DNA of 64,000 bases from Lachnospiraceae bacterium (GTDB taxonomy: Bacteria; Bacillota_A; Clostridia; Lachnospirales; Lachnospiraceae), in contig JAETQR010000004.1 of NCBI GenBank assembly GCA_021770615.1, positions 83,521 to 147,520 of the forward strand, read 5' to 3'. The translations under genes were made by a program, and so were the position numbers. Below the pieces are notes generated by a model. That model ran no database searches, was not told the DNA's origin, and worked only from the letters and a program-made list of their open reading frames with translations. Below, one piece after another: positions 8,861 to 16,437 of this stretch; position 1 is the stretch's first letter; each line of letters starts with the position of its first letter.

Positions 8861-9120
8861 CCCGGAAATGAATTTTTTGCAGCTGCAGCCTTCCGAGACC
8901 AGTGAAATTTGTATCGTGGCGGGCATAATTCCTGATTCAGACCCGCTCCCGCTTAAGATAAACATGTAGCGGTACAAAGGCTGCAAGGTGCAATTTTTGC
9001 ACCTTGTACGCAGCCTAAGGACCGACACGTTTATACGGTCCTTATCAGGAATTATGCCCGCCACGATACAATTTTTCATGATTTTTCATGAGCTGCAGCT
9101 GCAAAAAATTGATTTCCGTG
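8861..9120. mobile_element. Palindromic MITE-like element, copy 1
   Basis: 260 bp between yloC and rqcH. The ends are inverted repeats of GGAAATCAATTTTTTG type. A 28-bp perfect inverted repeat (8909-8936 with 9044-9071) encloses three hairpins: 8949-8972, 8978-9016 and 9018-9042. The 9-bp direct repeat TGTATTTTT flanks it exactly (8852-8860 and 9121-9129), the mark of transposition. Related copies are at 22514-22769 (inverted) and 29919-30174. It encodes no transposase, so it must be moved in trans if it is mobile. Confidence 0.85.
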
Positions 9121-9143
9121 TGTATTTTTCCATAACAATGTAG

Positions 9144-9149
9144 TATAAT
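9144..9149 (+). promoter_or_regulatory. Candidate -10 box for rqcH
   Basis: TATAAT at 9144-9149, about 90 bases before the rqcH start. The matching -35 would fall at 9121-9126 (TGTATT), exactly inside the target-site duplicate bordering element copy 1, and is a poor match. Confidence 0.4.
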
Positions 9150-9237
9150 CATACTTAGCCTGACGGCACCGCCCGAGACAGCATAACGATTGTATGGCTC
9201 TCGGACAAAACGATTGCAGGATGGAGGAAATATACAC

Positions 9238-10986
9238 ATGGCATTTGATGGATTTACATTAGCAGCACTGACAAAAGAACTCTCGGACAAACTGACTGGC
9301 GGCAGGCTTCAGAAGATCGCCCAGCCGGAGCCGGATGAGCTTTTGCTTACGATAAAAAATAACCGGACAAATTACCGGCTCGTTCTCTCAGCCAGTCCTT
9401 CTCTTCCGCTGATCTATCTCACAGAAGAACCAAAAACGTCTCCGCTGACTGCACCAAATTTCTGCATGCTTCTCAGAAAGCACTTAAACGGAGCAAAGAT
9501 TACGGAAATATCCCAGTTTGGGATGGAACGTGTATTAAAGATCGGGATGGAAAATTTAAATGAACTGGGGGATATGGTAAACAAATCCCTTGTTATCGAA
9601 ATCATGGGAAAGCACAGTAACCTGATCTTTCTGGATGAAACCGGGCAGATCATCGACAGCATCAAACACATCTCTTCTTTGGTCAGCTCTGTGAGGGAAG
9701 TCCTTCCGGGACGAGATTATTTTATCCCGAACACGAAGGAAAAGCATAACCTCTTTGAACTTACGACTGAACAGTGGATGAATGAAGTAGTCACGCAGCC
9801 GGTCAGCGTTGCCAAAGGGCTTTGCAATTATTTTACCGGTTTTAGCTTTACACTCGCTCAAGAGACTGCTTACCGGAGCGGGGTCGACGGAGACGCTCCT
9901 TTTGCCTCATTAAATGGCAACCAGTTATCCGGTCTCAGAGACAGCTTAAGAACCCTGATGCGGCATACAAAAGAGGGGACATTTACACCGGAGATCATTT
10001 TCGATGGGAAGGAACCTGTAGAATTTGCTGCCTTTCCCCTGACGATGTATGAAGGTTTTGAACACAAGCCGATGGAGTCCATGAGTATTACGGTAGAAAC
10101 TTTTTATAAGGAAAAGGAGACCATTCAGCGCATCCGCCAGAAATCCACGGATATCCGCAAGCATGTAACGATGCTTCTGGAGCGGAACCGAAAGAAGTTG
10201 TCCATCCAGCTAAAACAGTTGAAAGATACCGAAAAAAGGGAGCGCTATAAAGTATATGGGGAGCTGATCAACACGTATGGCTACCAGCTTAGCCCGGAAG
10301 ATACAAAATTAAAATGTATCAATTACTACGATGATACAGAGGTGGAGATCCCGGTTGATCCCACGCTCACATCGGCTGAAAATGCCAATAAATACTTTAA
10401 CCGCTATAATAAACTGAAACGGACATATGAGGCGGTGACGATCCAGATCAAGGAAACCAATGAATTGATCGAGCATCTTGAGACCATTCTCACCTCGCTT
10501 GATATCGCCAGACAGGAGGAGGATCTCGTCCTGATCAAACAGGAACTCATTGACAGCGGCTACATGCGGGGGCACGGAAAAAATAACCGGAAAAACGGAA
10601 AAGCCGTGCCAAAGAGTAAACCGCTCCACTACGTCTCCTCGGACGGGTATGATATGTATGTGGGAAAAAATAATTATCAGAATGATACTCTCACATTTAA
10701 AACTGCTACGGGAAATGACTGGTGGTTTCATGCAAAGCAGGCTCCCGGCTCACACGTCATCGTAAAATGTGGCAATGAGGAACCGCCGGTGACTACGTTT
10801 GAGGAAGCAGCCAGCCTCGCTGCCTTTTATTCAAAAAATAAAAATTCAGACAAGGTAGAGATTGACTACACGCAGAAAAAAAATGTCAAAAAACCAAATG
10901 GCAGCAAACCGGGTTTTGTTGTATATTATACCAATTATTCCATGGTGGCTTCCCCGGACATAAGCCATATTACAGAAATTTCGTGA
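9238..10986 (+). CDS. rqcH: Ribosome quality control factor RqcH (NFACT / FbpA family)
   Basis: 582 residues from the ATG at 9238, which has GGAGG 9 bases upstream and gives MAFDGFTLAALTKEL as in the family; an in-frame ATG 48 bases upstream lacks these. NFACT-N (about 1-210), helix-hairpin-helix and coiled-coil middle (about 260-440) and the NFACT-R domain with GNDWWFHAKQAPGSHVIVK. RqcH binds stalled 50S subunits and recruits tRNA-Ala to add C-terminal alanine tails that mark the nascent chain for degradation; older annotations call it fibronectin-binding protein. The PHP phosphatase follows 24 bases later. Confidence 0.92.
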   Translation: MAFDGFTLAALTKELSDKLTGGRLQKIAQPEPDELLLTIKNNRTNYRLVLSASPSLPLIYLTEEPKTSPLTAPNFCMLLRKHLNGAKITEISQFGMERVLKIGMENLNELGDMVNKSLVIEIMGKHSNLIFLDETGQIIDSIKHISSLVSSVREVLPGRDYFIPNTKEKHNLFELTTEQWMNEVVTQPVSVAKGLCNYFTGFSFTLAQETAYRSGVDGDAPFASLNGNQLSGLRDSLRTLMRHTKEGTFTPEIIFDGKEPVEFAAFPLTMYEGFEHKPMESMSITVETFYKEKETIQRIRQKSTDIRKHVTMLLERNRKKLSIQLKQLKDTEKRERYKVYGELINTYGYQLSPEDTKLKCINYYDDTEVEIPVDPTLTSAENANKYFNRYNKLKRTYEAVTIQIKETNELIEHLETILTSLDIARQEEDLVLIKQELIDSGYMRGHGKNNRKNGKAVPKSKPLHYVSSDGYDMYVGKNNYQNDTLTFKTATGNDWWFHAKQAPGSHVIVKCGNEEPPVTTFEEAASLAAFYSKNKNSDKVEIDYTQKKNVKKPNGSKPGFVVYYTNYSMVASPDISHITEIS

Positions 10987-11010
10987 TTCATTTAAAAGGA
11001 GGATACCGGT

Positions 11011-11847
11011 ATGATCGCTTACGATTCACATGTACATACTTCATTTTCTACAGATAGTGAGACACCGATGGAACATATGGTGCTTCAGGGCATTCAGAAT
11101 GGCTTAGAGGGAATTACTTTTACGGATCATATGGATTATCACTTTCCACTCACATATCGTAACTGGCAGACCCCGGGAGGTATGCCGCCGTTTACATTTG
11201 ATGTGGATCGTTATATTTCCTGTATTTCTGGATTGAGAGAAAAATACCGTGGGAAGATCGCTCTTTTTTATGGAGTAGAGATTGGCCTGAAGAAAGATGC
11301 ATGGGAAGATAACCTCACTTTAAGCCGGAATCCTTCGTTCGATTATATCATCGGTTCCATCCATCTGATCGATGACATGGATCCCTATTATCCGGAGTAC
11401 TGGGAAGCATTTGAGGAAAAAAAAGGACTCTTACGTTACTTTGAGACGACATATGAAAATTTAAGATCACTTGGTGGATTTAAGATCGATACGCTGGGGC
11501 ATCTGGATTATATCGTCCGCTACTCTCCCTCCGGATATAAGCTTTACTCCTATCATCTGTTTTCAGATATCATAGATGAAATATTAAAACTTCTGATCGG
11601 GCAGGAAATCTCTCTGGAGATCAATACGTCCGGTTATAAAAATGGCGGGCCGATGCCAAATCCATGTGAAGAGATCATTCGCCGGTATAAAGAATTAGGC
11701 GGGGAACGGATCACGTTTGGTTCTGATGCCCACACGACAGATCTGTTATCCGGAAGATTTACAGATGCAGAAAAAATCGCAAAAAACACAGGCTTTCGCC
11801 ATTACACAACATTTGTGAAACGTAAGCCTGTATTTCATGCATTTTAA
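11011..11847 (+). CDS. hisK: PHP-family histidinol-phosphatase
   Basis: 278 residues starting MIAYDSHVHTSFSTDS, the metal-binding HxH motif I of PHP enzymes; GITFTDHMDYHF, YGVEIGL, IGSIHLID, DTLGHLDYI and FGSDAHTTD give the further metal ligands. The family removes phosphate from histidinol phosphate, step eight of histidine synthesis. hisZ, hisG and hisD are elsewhere in this window (33244-36492), so the assignment fits, though some PHP paralogues act on other phosphoesters. A good AGGAGG site lies upstream, and cotranscription with rqcH is likely. Confidence 0.82.
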   Translation: MIAYDSHVHTSFSTDSETPMEHMVLQGIQNGLEGITFTDHMDYHFPLTYRNWQTPGGMPPFTFDVDRYISCISGLREKYRGKIALFYGVEIGLKKDAWEDNLTLSRNPSFDYIIGSIHLIDDMDPYYPEYWEAFEEKKGLLRYFETTYENLRSLGGFKIDTLGHLDYIVRYSPSGYKLYSYHLFSDIIDEILKLLIGQEISLEINTSGYKNGGPMPNPCEEIIRRYKELGGERITFGSDAHTTDLLSGRFTDAEKIAKNTGFRHYTTFVKRKPVFHAF

Positions 11848-11856
11848 ATTATTGTT

Positions 11857-12294
11857 TTAATATTCCTCTTCTTCCTCATCCTCGTGGATATCGGATTTTG
11901 GTTTTTCGAGACCCTCGATCACGATATCATGCTTTTCTGCATAATCCCAGAGGGCGGCATGGATCGCCTCTTCTGCCAGAAGGGAGCAGTGGACCTTTAC
12001 CGGCGGCAGTCCGTCCAGGGCTTCCATCACCGCTTTGTTTGTGACCTGCATTGCCTCCTGGATGGATTTTCCTTTTACAAGTTCGGTCGCCATGCTGCTT
12101 GTAGCCACAGCGGCTCCACAGCCAAAGGTTTTAAATTTACAGTCCTGTATGATACCATCGTCATCAATGTCAAGATAAATGCGCATGATATCGCCGCATT
12201 TCGCATTTCCGACTGTACCTACACCACTGGCATCTTCTATTTCTCCCACATTTCTCGGGTTACTGAAATGATCCATTACTTTTTCACTATACAT
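11857..12294 (-). CDS. nifU: Fe-S cluster assembly scaffold, NifU/IscU type
   Basis: 145 residues from the ATG at 12294 (GGATGG 8 bases before it); the upstream ATG at 12306 would sit right against its purine tract. MYSEKVMDHFSNPRNVGE is the family N-terminus. The three cluster-ligand cysteines are in GNAKCGD, FKTFGCGAAVATSS and KVHCSLLAEEAI. It receives sulfur from the desulfurase encoded 28 bases upstream. An acidic tail (HEDEEEEEY) is an addition beyond the usual end. Confidence 0.92.
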   Translation of the reverse strand: MYSEKVMDHFSNPRNVGEIEDASGVGTVGNAKCGDIMRIYLDIDDDGIIQDCKFKTFGCGAAVATSSMATELVKGKSIQEAMQVTNKAVMEALDGLPPVKVHCSLLAEEAIHAALWDYAEKHDIVIEGLEKPKSDIHEDEEEEEY

Positions 12295-12321
12295 TTGCTT
12301 AACCATCCTTTCCTATCTGGA

Positions 12322-13506
12322 TTAATGTGTATTCTTTTTAACAAAGTCTTCATACAGTGGGGACATGCTTCTTAATTTATCCACAATACCAACTAATTTA
12401 TCAACGACATAATCGGCATCTTCTTTTGTCGTATCTTCACTGAGGGTGAGCCGGAGTGAACCATGGGCGATCTCATGAGGAAGCCCGATGGCAAGCAGTA
12501 CATGGGATGGGTCCAGTGAACCGGAAGTACAGGCGGAACCGCTGGAAGCACAGATCCCTTCCATGTCGAGCATGATAAGAAGAGATTCTCCCTCAACAAA
12601 CTGAAAGCTGAAATTTACATTGTTTGGCAATCGGTTGGTGCGGTGTCCGTTTAACCGGCAGTAAGGAATCGCCTTTTCAATCTTTTCAATCAGATAGTCC
12701 CGGATTTCTGTCTCTTTCCGAACCCTCTCTTCCATCGTGGAAACGGCGATCGAAACCGCCTCTCCCAAACCTACAATGCCCGGAACATTTTCTGTGCCGG
12801 CCCTGCGTTTTCTCTCCTGTGCGCCACCGTGTATGAACGAACGAAGTTTCAATCCCTTGCGGATATACAAAAATCCGATTCCTTTTGGGCCGTGGAGTTT
12901 GTGGCCGCTCGCACTGAGCATATCAATATTCATCGCATCTACATCGATCTCAAGCTGTCCGAATGCCTGCACAGCATCGGTATGAAACAACACATCATGT
13001 GCCTTTGCGATCGCACCGATTTCTTTTACCGGCTGTATGGAACCAATCTCGTTATTGGCAAACATGATCGAAATAAGTATCGTGTCGGGACGGATTGCCT
13101 GTTCTAACTGGTCAAGTTTTACGATCCCCTGTTCGTCAACATCAACGTATGTGATCTCAAACCCACGTTTTTCCAAATAATCGCACGTATGCAAAATAGC
13201 ATGATGTTCAATCTTCGATGTAATAATATGTTTTCCCTTCTGTTCATACGCCTCTGCCGTAGCAATCAGCGCCCAGTTATCTGCCTCGCTGCCACCGGCG
13301 GTAAAATAAATATCCCGGATATCGGTCTTAAGTGCATCTGCGATGACCTGTCTGCTGTCATTGACCGCTTTTTTATTTTTTGCTGCAAAATCATATACGC
13401 TGGACGGATTTCCAAAATTCTCGGTAAAATAAGGATACATAGCATCTACGACTTCTTTTTTGGTCGAAGTGGTAGCCGCATTATCCAGATACACAAATCT
13501 ACTCAT
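12322..13506 (-). CDS. nifS: Cysteine desulfurase, NifS/IscS type
   Basis: 394 residues from the ATG at 13506 (GGAG 10 bases upstream; start MSRFVYLDNAATT). PLP-binding features: HTDAVQAFGQ and the Schiff-base lysine in SASGHKLHGPKG; the persulfide-forming cysteine is in ASSGSACTSGS. It removes sulfur from cysteine for Fe-S clusters and thiolation. Gene order regulator-nifS-nifU is the standard Clostridia arrangement; no other suf or isc genes are present here. Confidence 0.94.
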   Translation of the reverse strand: MSRFVYLDNAATTSTKKEVVDAMYPYFTENFGNPSSVYDFAAKNKKAVNDSRQVIADALKTDIRDIYFTAGGSEADNWALIATAEAYEQKGKHIITSKIEHHAILHTCDYLEKRGFEITYVDVDEQGIVKLDQLEQAIRPDTILISIMFANNEIGSIQPVKEIGAIAKAHDVLFHTDAVQAFGQLEIDVDAMNIDMLSASGHKLHGPKGIGFLYIRKGLKLRSFIHGGAQERKRRAGTENVPGIVGLGEAVSIAVSTMEERVRKETEIRDYLIEKIEKAIPYCRLNGHRTNRLPNNVNFSFQFVEGESLLIMLDMEGICASSGSACTSGSLDPSHVLLAIGLPHEIAHGSLRLTLSEDTTKEDADYVVDKLVGIVDKLRSMSPLYEDFVKKNTH

Positions 13507-13573
13507 TCTTGTTAAATCTCCTTTCATTCATATCATTCTGTTTGCCACCGGTTTATCGGGGAAACATCTAAAT

Positions 13574-14011
13574 TTAACATCCACTTCGTTTTGGCGGGAT
13601 GGTCTCTTTTAGTAAATCGGAAAGCATAAGATTGTCTACGGCACTATTAATACTGTCATTGATACGCCGCCATACGATTTTTGTAATGCACTGCCCGGAT
13701 TCCTTACAGGGATCGCCATTCTCTGTCACTTCTGAACAGTTTACCGGGGAAAGATCCCCCTCAAGTGCCCGCAGAATATCTCCTACGGATATCTTATTCA
13801 TCGGAGCCGCCAGTGAATACCCGCCTTTTGCTCCCCGTATACTTGTTACAATATGTGCTTTTTTTAATTTTGCGATAAGCTGTTCGAGATAGCTGATCGA
13901 GATATCCTGCCGGATCGCGATATCACTCAGGGATACAGGCTCGTTTTCACCATGTATGGCAATGTCGATCACGGCCCGGAGACCATATCTTCCTTTTGTG
14001 GAAATTTTCAT
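13574..14011 (-). CDS. iscR: Rrf2-family regulator, IscR-like
   Basis: 145 residues, MKISTKGRYGLRAVIDIA at the start, winged helix-turn-helix over about 1-75. Three cysteines follow (NCSEV, PCKES, QCIT) as expected for a [2Fe-2S]-sensing IscR, although the first spacing (nine residues) is longer than in E. coli. It is the first gene of the nifS-nifU unit and probably controls it and itself; an 11-bp inverted repeat right at its promoter start is a good operator candidate. A CymR-type cysteine-metabolism role is the alternative, but CymR lacks the cysteines. Confidence 0.85.
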   Translation of the reverse strand: MKISTKGRYGLRAVIDIAIHGENEPVSLSDIAIRQDISISYLEQLIAKLKKAHIVTSIRGAKGGYSLAAPMNKISVGDILRALEGDLSPVNCSEVTENGDPCKESGQCITKIVWRRINDSINSAVDNLMLSDLLKETIPPKRSGC

Positions 14012-14094
14012 AATAAGTTCATTCCTTTTTTATTTGATTCAGAAAGTTCCCGGTTGCGGTTTTCAGCCTTTATCCTACTAAAATATTTCCAACC

Positions 14095-14129
14095 ATTTTA
14101 ATTCCTATTATTTTCATCGGAATTAAAAT
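14095..14129. promoter_or_regulatory. Inverted-repeat operator candidate at the iscR start site
   Basis: Perfect 11-bp arms, ATTTTAATTCC (14095-14105) and GGAATTAAAAT (14119-14129), separated by 13 bases. They begin one base after the -10 box and would cover the transcription start, a position fitting autorepression; it could also form a 5' mRNA hairpin. Confidence 0.65.
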
Positions 14130-14130
14130 G

Positions 14131-14159
14131 ATTATAACGCCCTCTTTGTTTTTTGTCAA
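14131..14159 (-). promoter_or_regulatory. Promoter of the iscR-nifS-nifU operon
   Basis: Minus-strand TTGACA (14154-14159), 17-base spacer, TATAAT (14131-14136): a consensus vegetative promoter about 120 bases before the iscR start. Confidence 0.85.
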
Positions 14160-14185
14160 GACTTCTGCTGGAAGAATCGCACTTT

Positions 14186-14227
14186 CTTATATAATAAAAC
14201 AAGAAGGCCCGGTGAATCGGGCCTTCT
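14186..14227 (-). terminator. Terminator after the acidic repeat protein
   Basis: Perfect 10-bp stem AGAAGGCCCG/CGGGCCTTCT with a 6-base loop (14202-14227), followed on the minus strand by a T-rich run, directly after the stop at 14231. Confidence 0.85.
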
Positions 14228-14230
14228 GTG

Positions 14231-16276
14231 TCAGACATAAAATATCTTATAGTAAGAACGTTTGATTTTTCCATCTTTGTGTACGATATGCTGTGTCGAT
14301 ACACGTCTCTTTCTCTCCACTGGTTCCAGTTTCGGTTCACCGGTTGCCGCGGTTTCCTGTTTCGCAAGTGCGTCTGCGGCCACCTCGAGTGCTGCCTCAA
14401 CCACAGGATTATGAGGCATCTCTTCTCTTGCTGAAATATCATCCAGTGAATAAGCAAAACCATCTTCTTTATTTTGATGGCTCTCCTTACTCCTGCCTCG
14501 TTTTTTTTCTTTTTCCTGCTTGTTTAACTTATTTTCTATGTCAGATACCGTCGGAACCTCACTGTAATCTTCTATGATCATAGAAGTAATATCATCTCCT
14601 GCGATATCATCAATAACGCTTGAAATCGTTGGAGCATCTCCCTCCGGATAAACAGGTTCAAATTTCAGTTTCATCTCCTCTGTTTCCGGAGCAACGGTAA
14701 ACTCAGGGATACTTTCTTCCTCATTTATTTCAGTTGGAGATTCCGGCTCATCAGTTTCAGCAAATTCAAATCCTCCCGGTATTCCGGATTCTGTTCCGAT
14801 ATCAGATTCCAAAGGATCATCTTCCGTTATAAATTCAAGGCTTCCCTCATTTGTTTCAGGTTCTGTTCCCATATCAAACGTAAGAGAATTTTCCTCTTCC
14901 ACAGGTTCAATCTGAGGCGTCAGTTCCAGCTCGGGTTCCGGTTCGATTTGAGGTGTTAGTTCCAACTCTGGCTCGGGTTCCGGTTCGATCTGAGGCGTCA
15001 GCTCCAGCTCGGGTTCCGGTTCGATCTGAGGTGTCGGTTCCAACTCGGGTTCCGGTTCGATAACAGGTTCAGGAGAAACCGTCTCATGGGGCTCTGTATT
15101 TCCGGAAAGGTCATTCAACGCAGCCGCCACCAGATTTGACATATCAAGTTCCGAATTTAAGGAATTTGTTGTTGTCGCTTCCGTATCATCCAGATCAATG
15201 CTGTTTGAAGACGGTTTATTGAACTCGTCGGCATCTTCAATACTTCCTTTAAAAGAACTCAGGTCAATATTTTCATCTGAAAAATCATTATCATCGGATA
15301 AATCAACCCCAAGATCAAACATATCATTTGATATTTCGATATCAGGAGAAATCGTCTTTTCTTCACCGGATATCACACTTTTGGCTTCAAGCAGTTCATC
15401 CTGATCCGTCTGCTCGATCACATCGGCAAGATCTTCCCGAACGGTAGCGTTCATACGATCCAGATTTTCTGAAATATCAAGCCGGTCAAAAAGATTTTTT
15501 AACTCCGTTTCTTCATTTCTCTCCGCAGACAGCATAGCAGCCGCTTCACTCAATGCCTTTTCAGACTGCTCCCAGTCATCCATGGAATTTGCCAGATGGT
15601 TCAGACGCTCCTCCACCTCATCTTTTTCTTTCTCCAGATCATCGGGTACAGCTGGCTGTACGGATTGTACCGGCTGTTCCACCGGCTCCGGCCCGGTTTC
15701 TGCCTGATTTATCATTTCTTCTTTTGGTGCCTGCACAGGTACGTCCAGCGTGACATCACTAAGCCCCGGGGAATCCATAATAGTATCCTCCCCGAGAGTG
15801 GCAAACGAATCTTCTTGTTCGTGAGGCATCTGGATCATCGTATCGGATTCGTCTGATATTCCCATGTCACCGCCACCTAATACAGCGTCTGAGGCAGAGG
15901 AGATCCCCCCGTCCAATGCTCCCGAAATCCCACCTGTATTCAACATTTCTGCCCCGCCACCCAGTACAGCGTCTCCGGCAGAAGAAATATTTCCATCTAA
16001 TGCCCCTGAAAGCCCGCCTGTTCCTCCGGCATCCTGTGACCCGGCCGGGGAAATATCACCATCCAGCAAAAATTCAGAATCCAATGCGGATGAGGAAGCC
16101 TGACTTGAAAAAGAGGGTTCTGGTACGCCTGTTTCCGGTGCAGGAACACTCTCCGTATTCTGGGAAATTGTCTTTTCAATCTCTCTTTCTTTTTCCTTCT
16201 CTACAAAATCAAGAGATATGGTCCATTCCGGTTTATCCTCTGTGGGAAGCCCCAAATCAATGCTACCTTTTCCCAT
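14231..16276 (-). CDS. Large acidic repeat protein of unknown function
   Basis: 681 residues, not recognised. No signal peptide or membrane segment is visible, so it is probably cytosolic. After MGKGSIDLGLPTEDKPEW come Gly/Ala/Ser repeats of about 28 residues (SGALDGNISSAGDAVLGGG and a second copy), an acidic region with a heptad-like stretch (about 205-300), then a Glu/Pro array of about four PEPELELTPQIE units (14904-15065) and more acidic sequence. The end turns basic (VERKRRVSTQHIVHKDGKIK...YYKIFYV). Most of it should be disordered. It has a normal ribosome site and its own terminator; the flippase gene upstream runs divergently. Confidence 0.75.
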   Translation of the reverse strand: MGKGSIDLGLPTEDKPEWTISLDFVEKEKEREIEKTISQNTESVPAPETGVPEPSFSSQASSSALDSEFLLDGDISPAGSQDAGGTGGLSGALDGNISSAGDAVLGGGAEMLNTGGISGALDGGISSASDAVLGGGDMGISDESDTMIQMPHEQEDSFATLGEDTIMDSPGLSDVTLDVPVQAPKEEMINQAETGPEPVEQPVQSVQPAVPDDLEKEKDEVEERLNHLANSMDDWEQSEKALSEAAAMLSAERNEETELKNLFDRLDISENLDRMNATVREDLADVIEQTDQDELLEAKSVISGEEKTISPDIEISNDMFDLGVDLSDDNDFSDENIDLSSFKGSIEDADEFNKPSSNSIDLDDTEATTTNSLNSELDMSNLVAAALNDLSGNTEPHETVSPEPVIEPEPELEPTPQIEPEPELELTPQIEPEPEPELELTPQIEPEPELELTPQIEPVEEENSLTFDMGTEPETNEGSLEFITEDDPLESDIGTESGIPGGFEFAETDEPESPTEINEEESIPEFTVAPETEEMKLKFEPVYPEGDAPTISSVIDDIAGDDITSMIIEDYSEVPTVSDIENKLNKQEKEKKRGRSKESHQNKEDGFAYSLDDISAREEMPHNPVVEAALEVAADALAKQETAATGEPKLEPVERKRRVSTQHIVHKDGKIKRSYYKIFYV
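14904..15065 (-). repeat. Tandem repeats coding for Glu/Pro array
   Basis: About four units of 39-48 bp (GGTTCAATCTGAGGCGTCAG and variants), in frame inside the acidic protein gene, encoding PEPELELTPQIE. Unit lengths differ by multiples of three, as expected if copy number changes while the frame is kept. Confidence 0.85.
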
Positions 16277-16437
16277 ACCAATTCAATCCCTTCATAAATA
16301 ACATATTTTCACATACATACAGTTATAAATATAATACTACAAATTGCGCCAAAAAACAATATATTAAAAAAAATTCATAGAATTTACCAAGTCACATAAA
16401 TTTTAGTAAGCCCGTAAATTAAAAAGGGAGAATGAAT

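Noticed and set aside
8798..9079. Open frame inside element copy 1 with a similar translated stretch in copy 2 (VSVLRLR...CTLQPLYRYMF)
   Set aside because: The likeness comes from DNA repeat identity. Copy 3 has a loop length that breaks the frame, and none has a ribosome site, so it is not coding.
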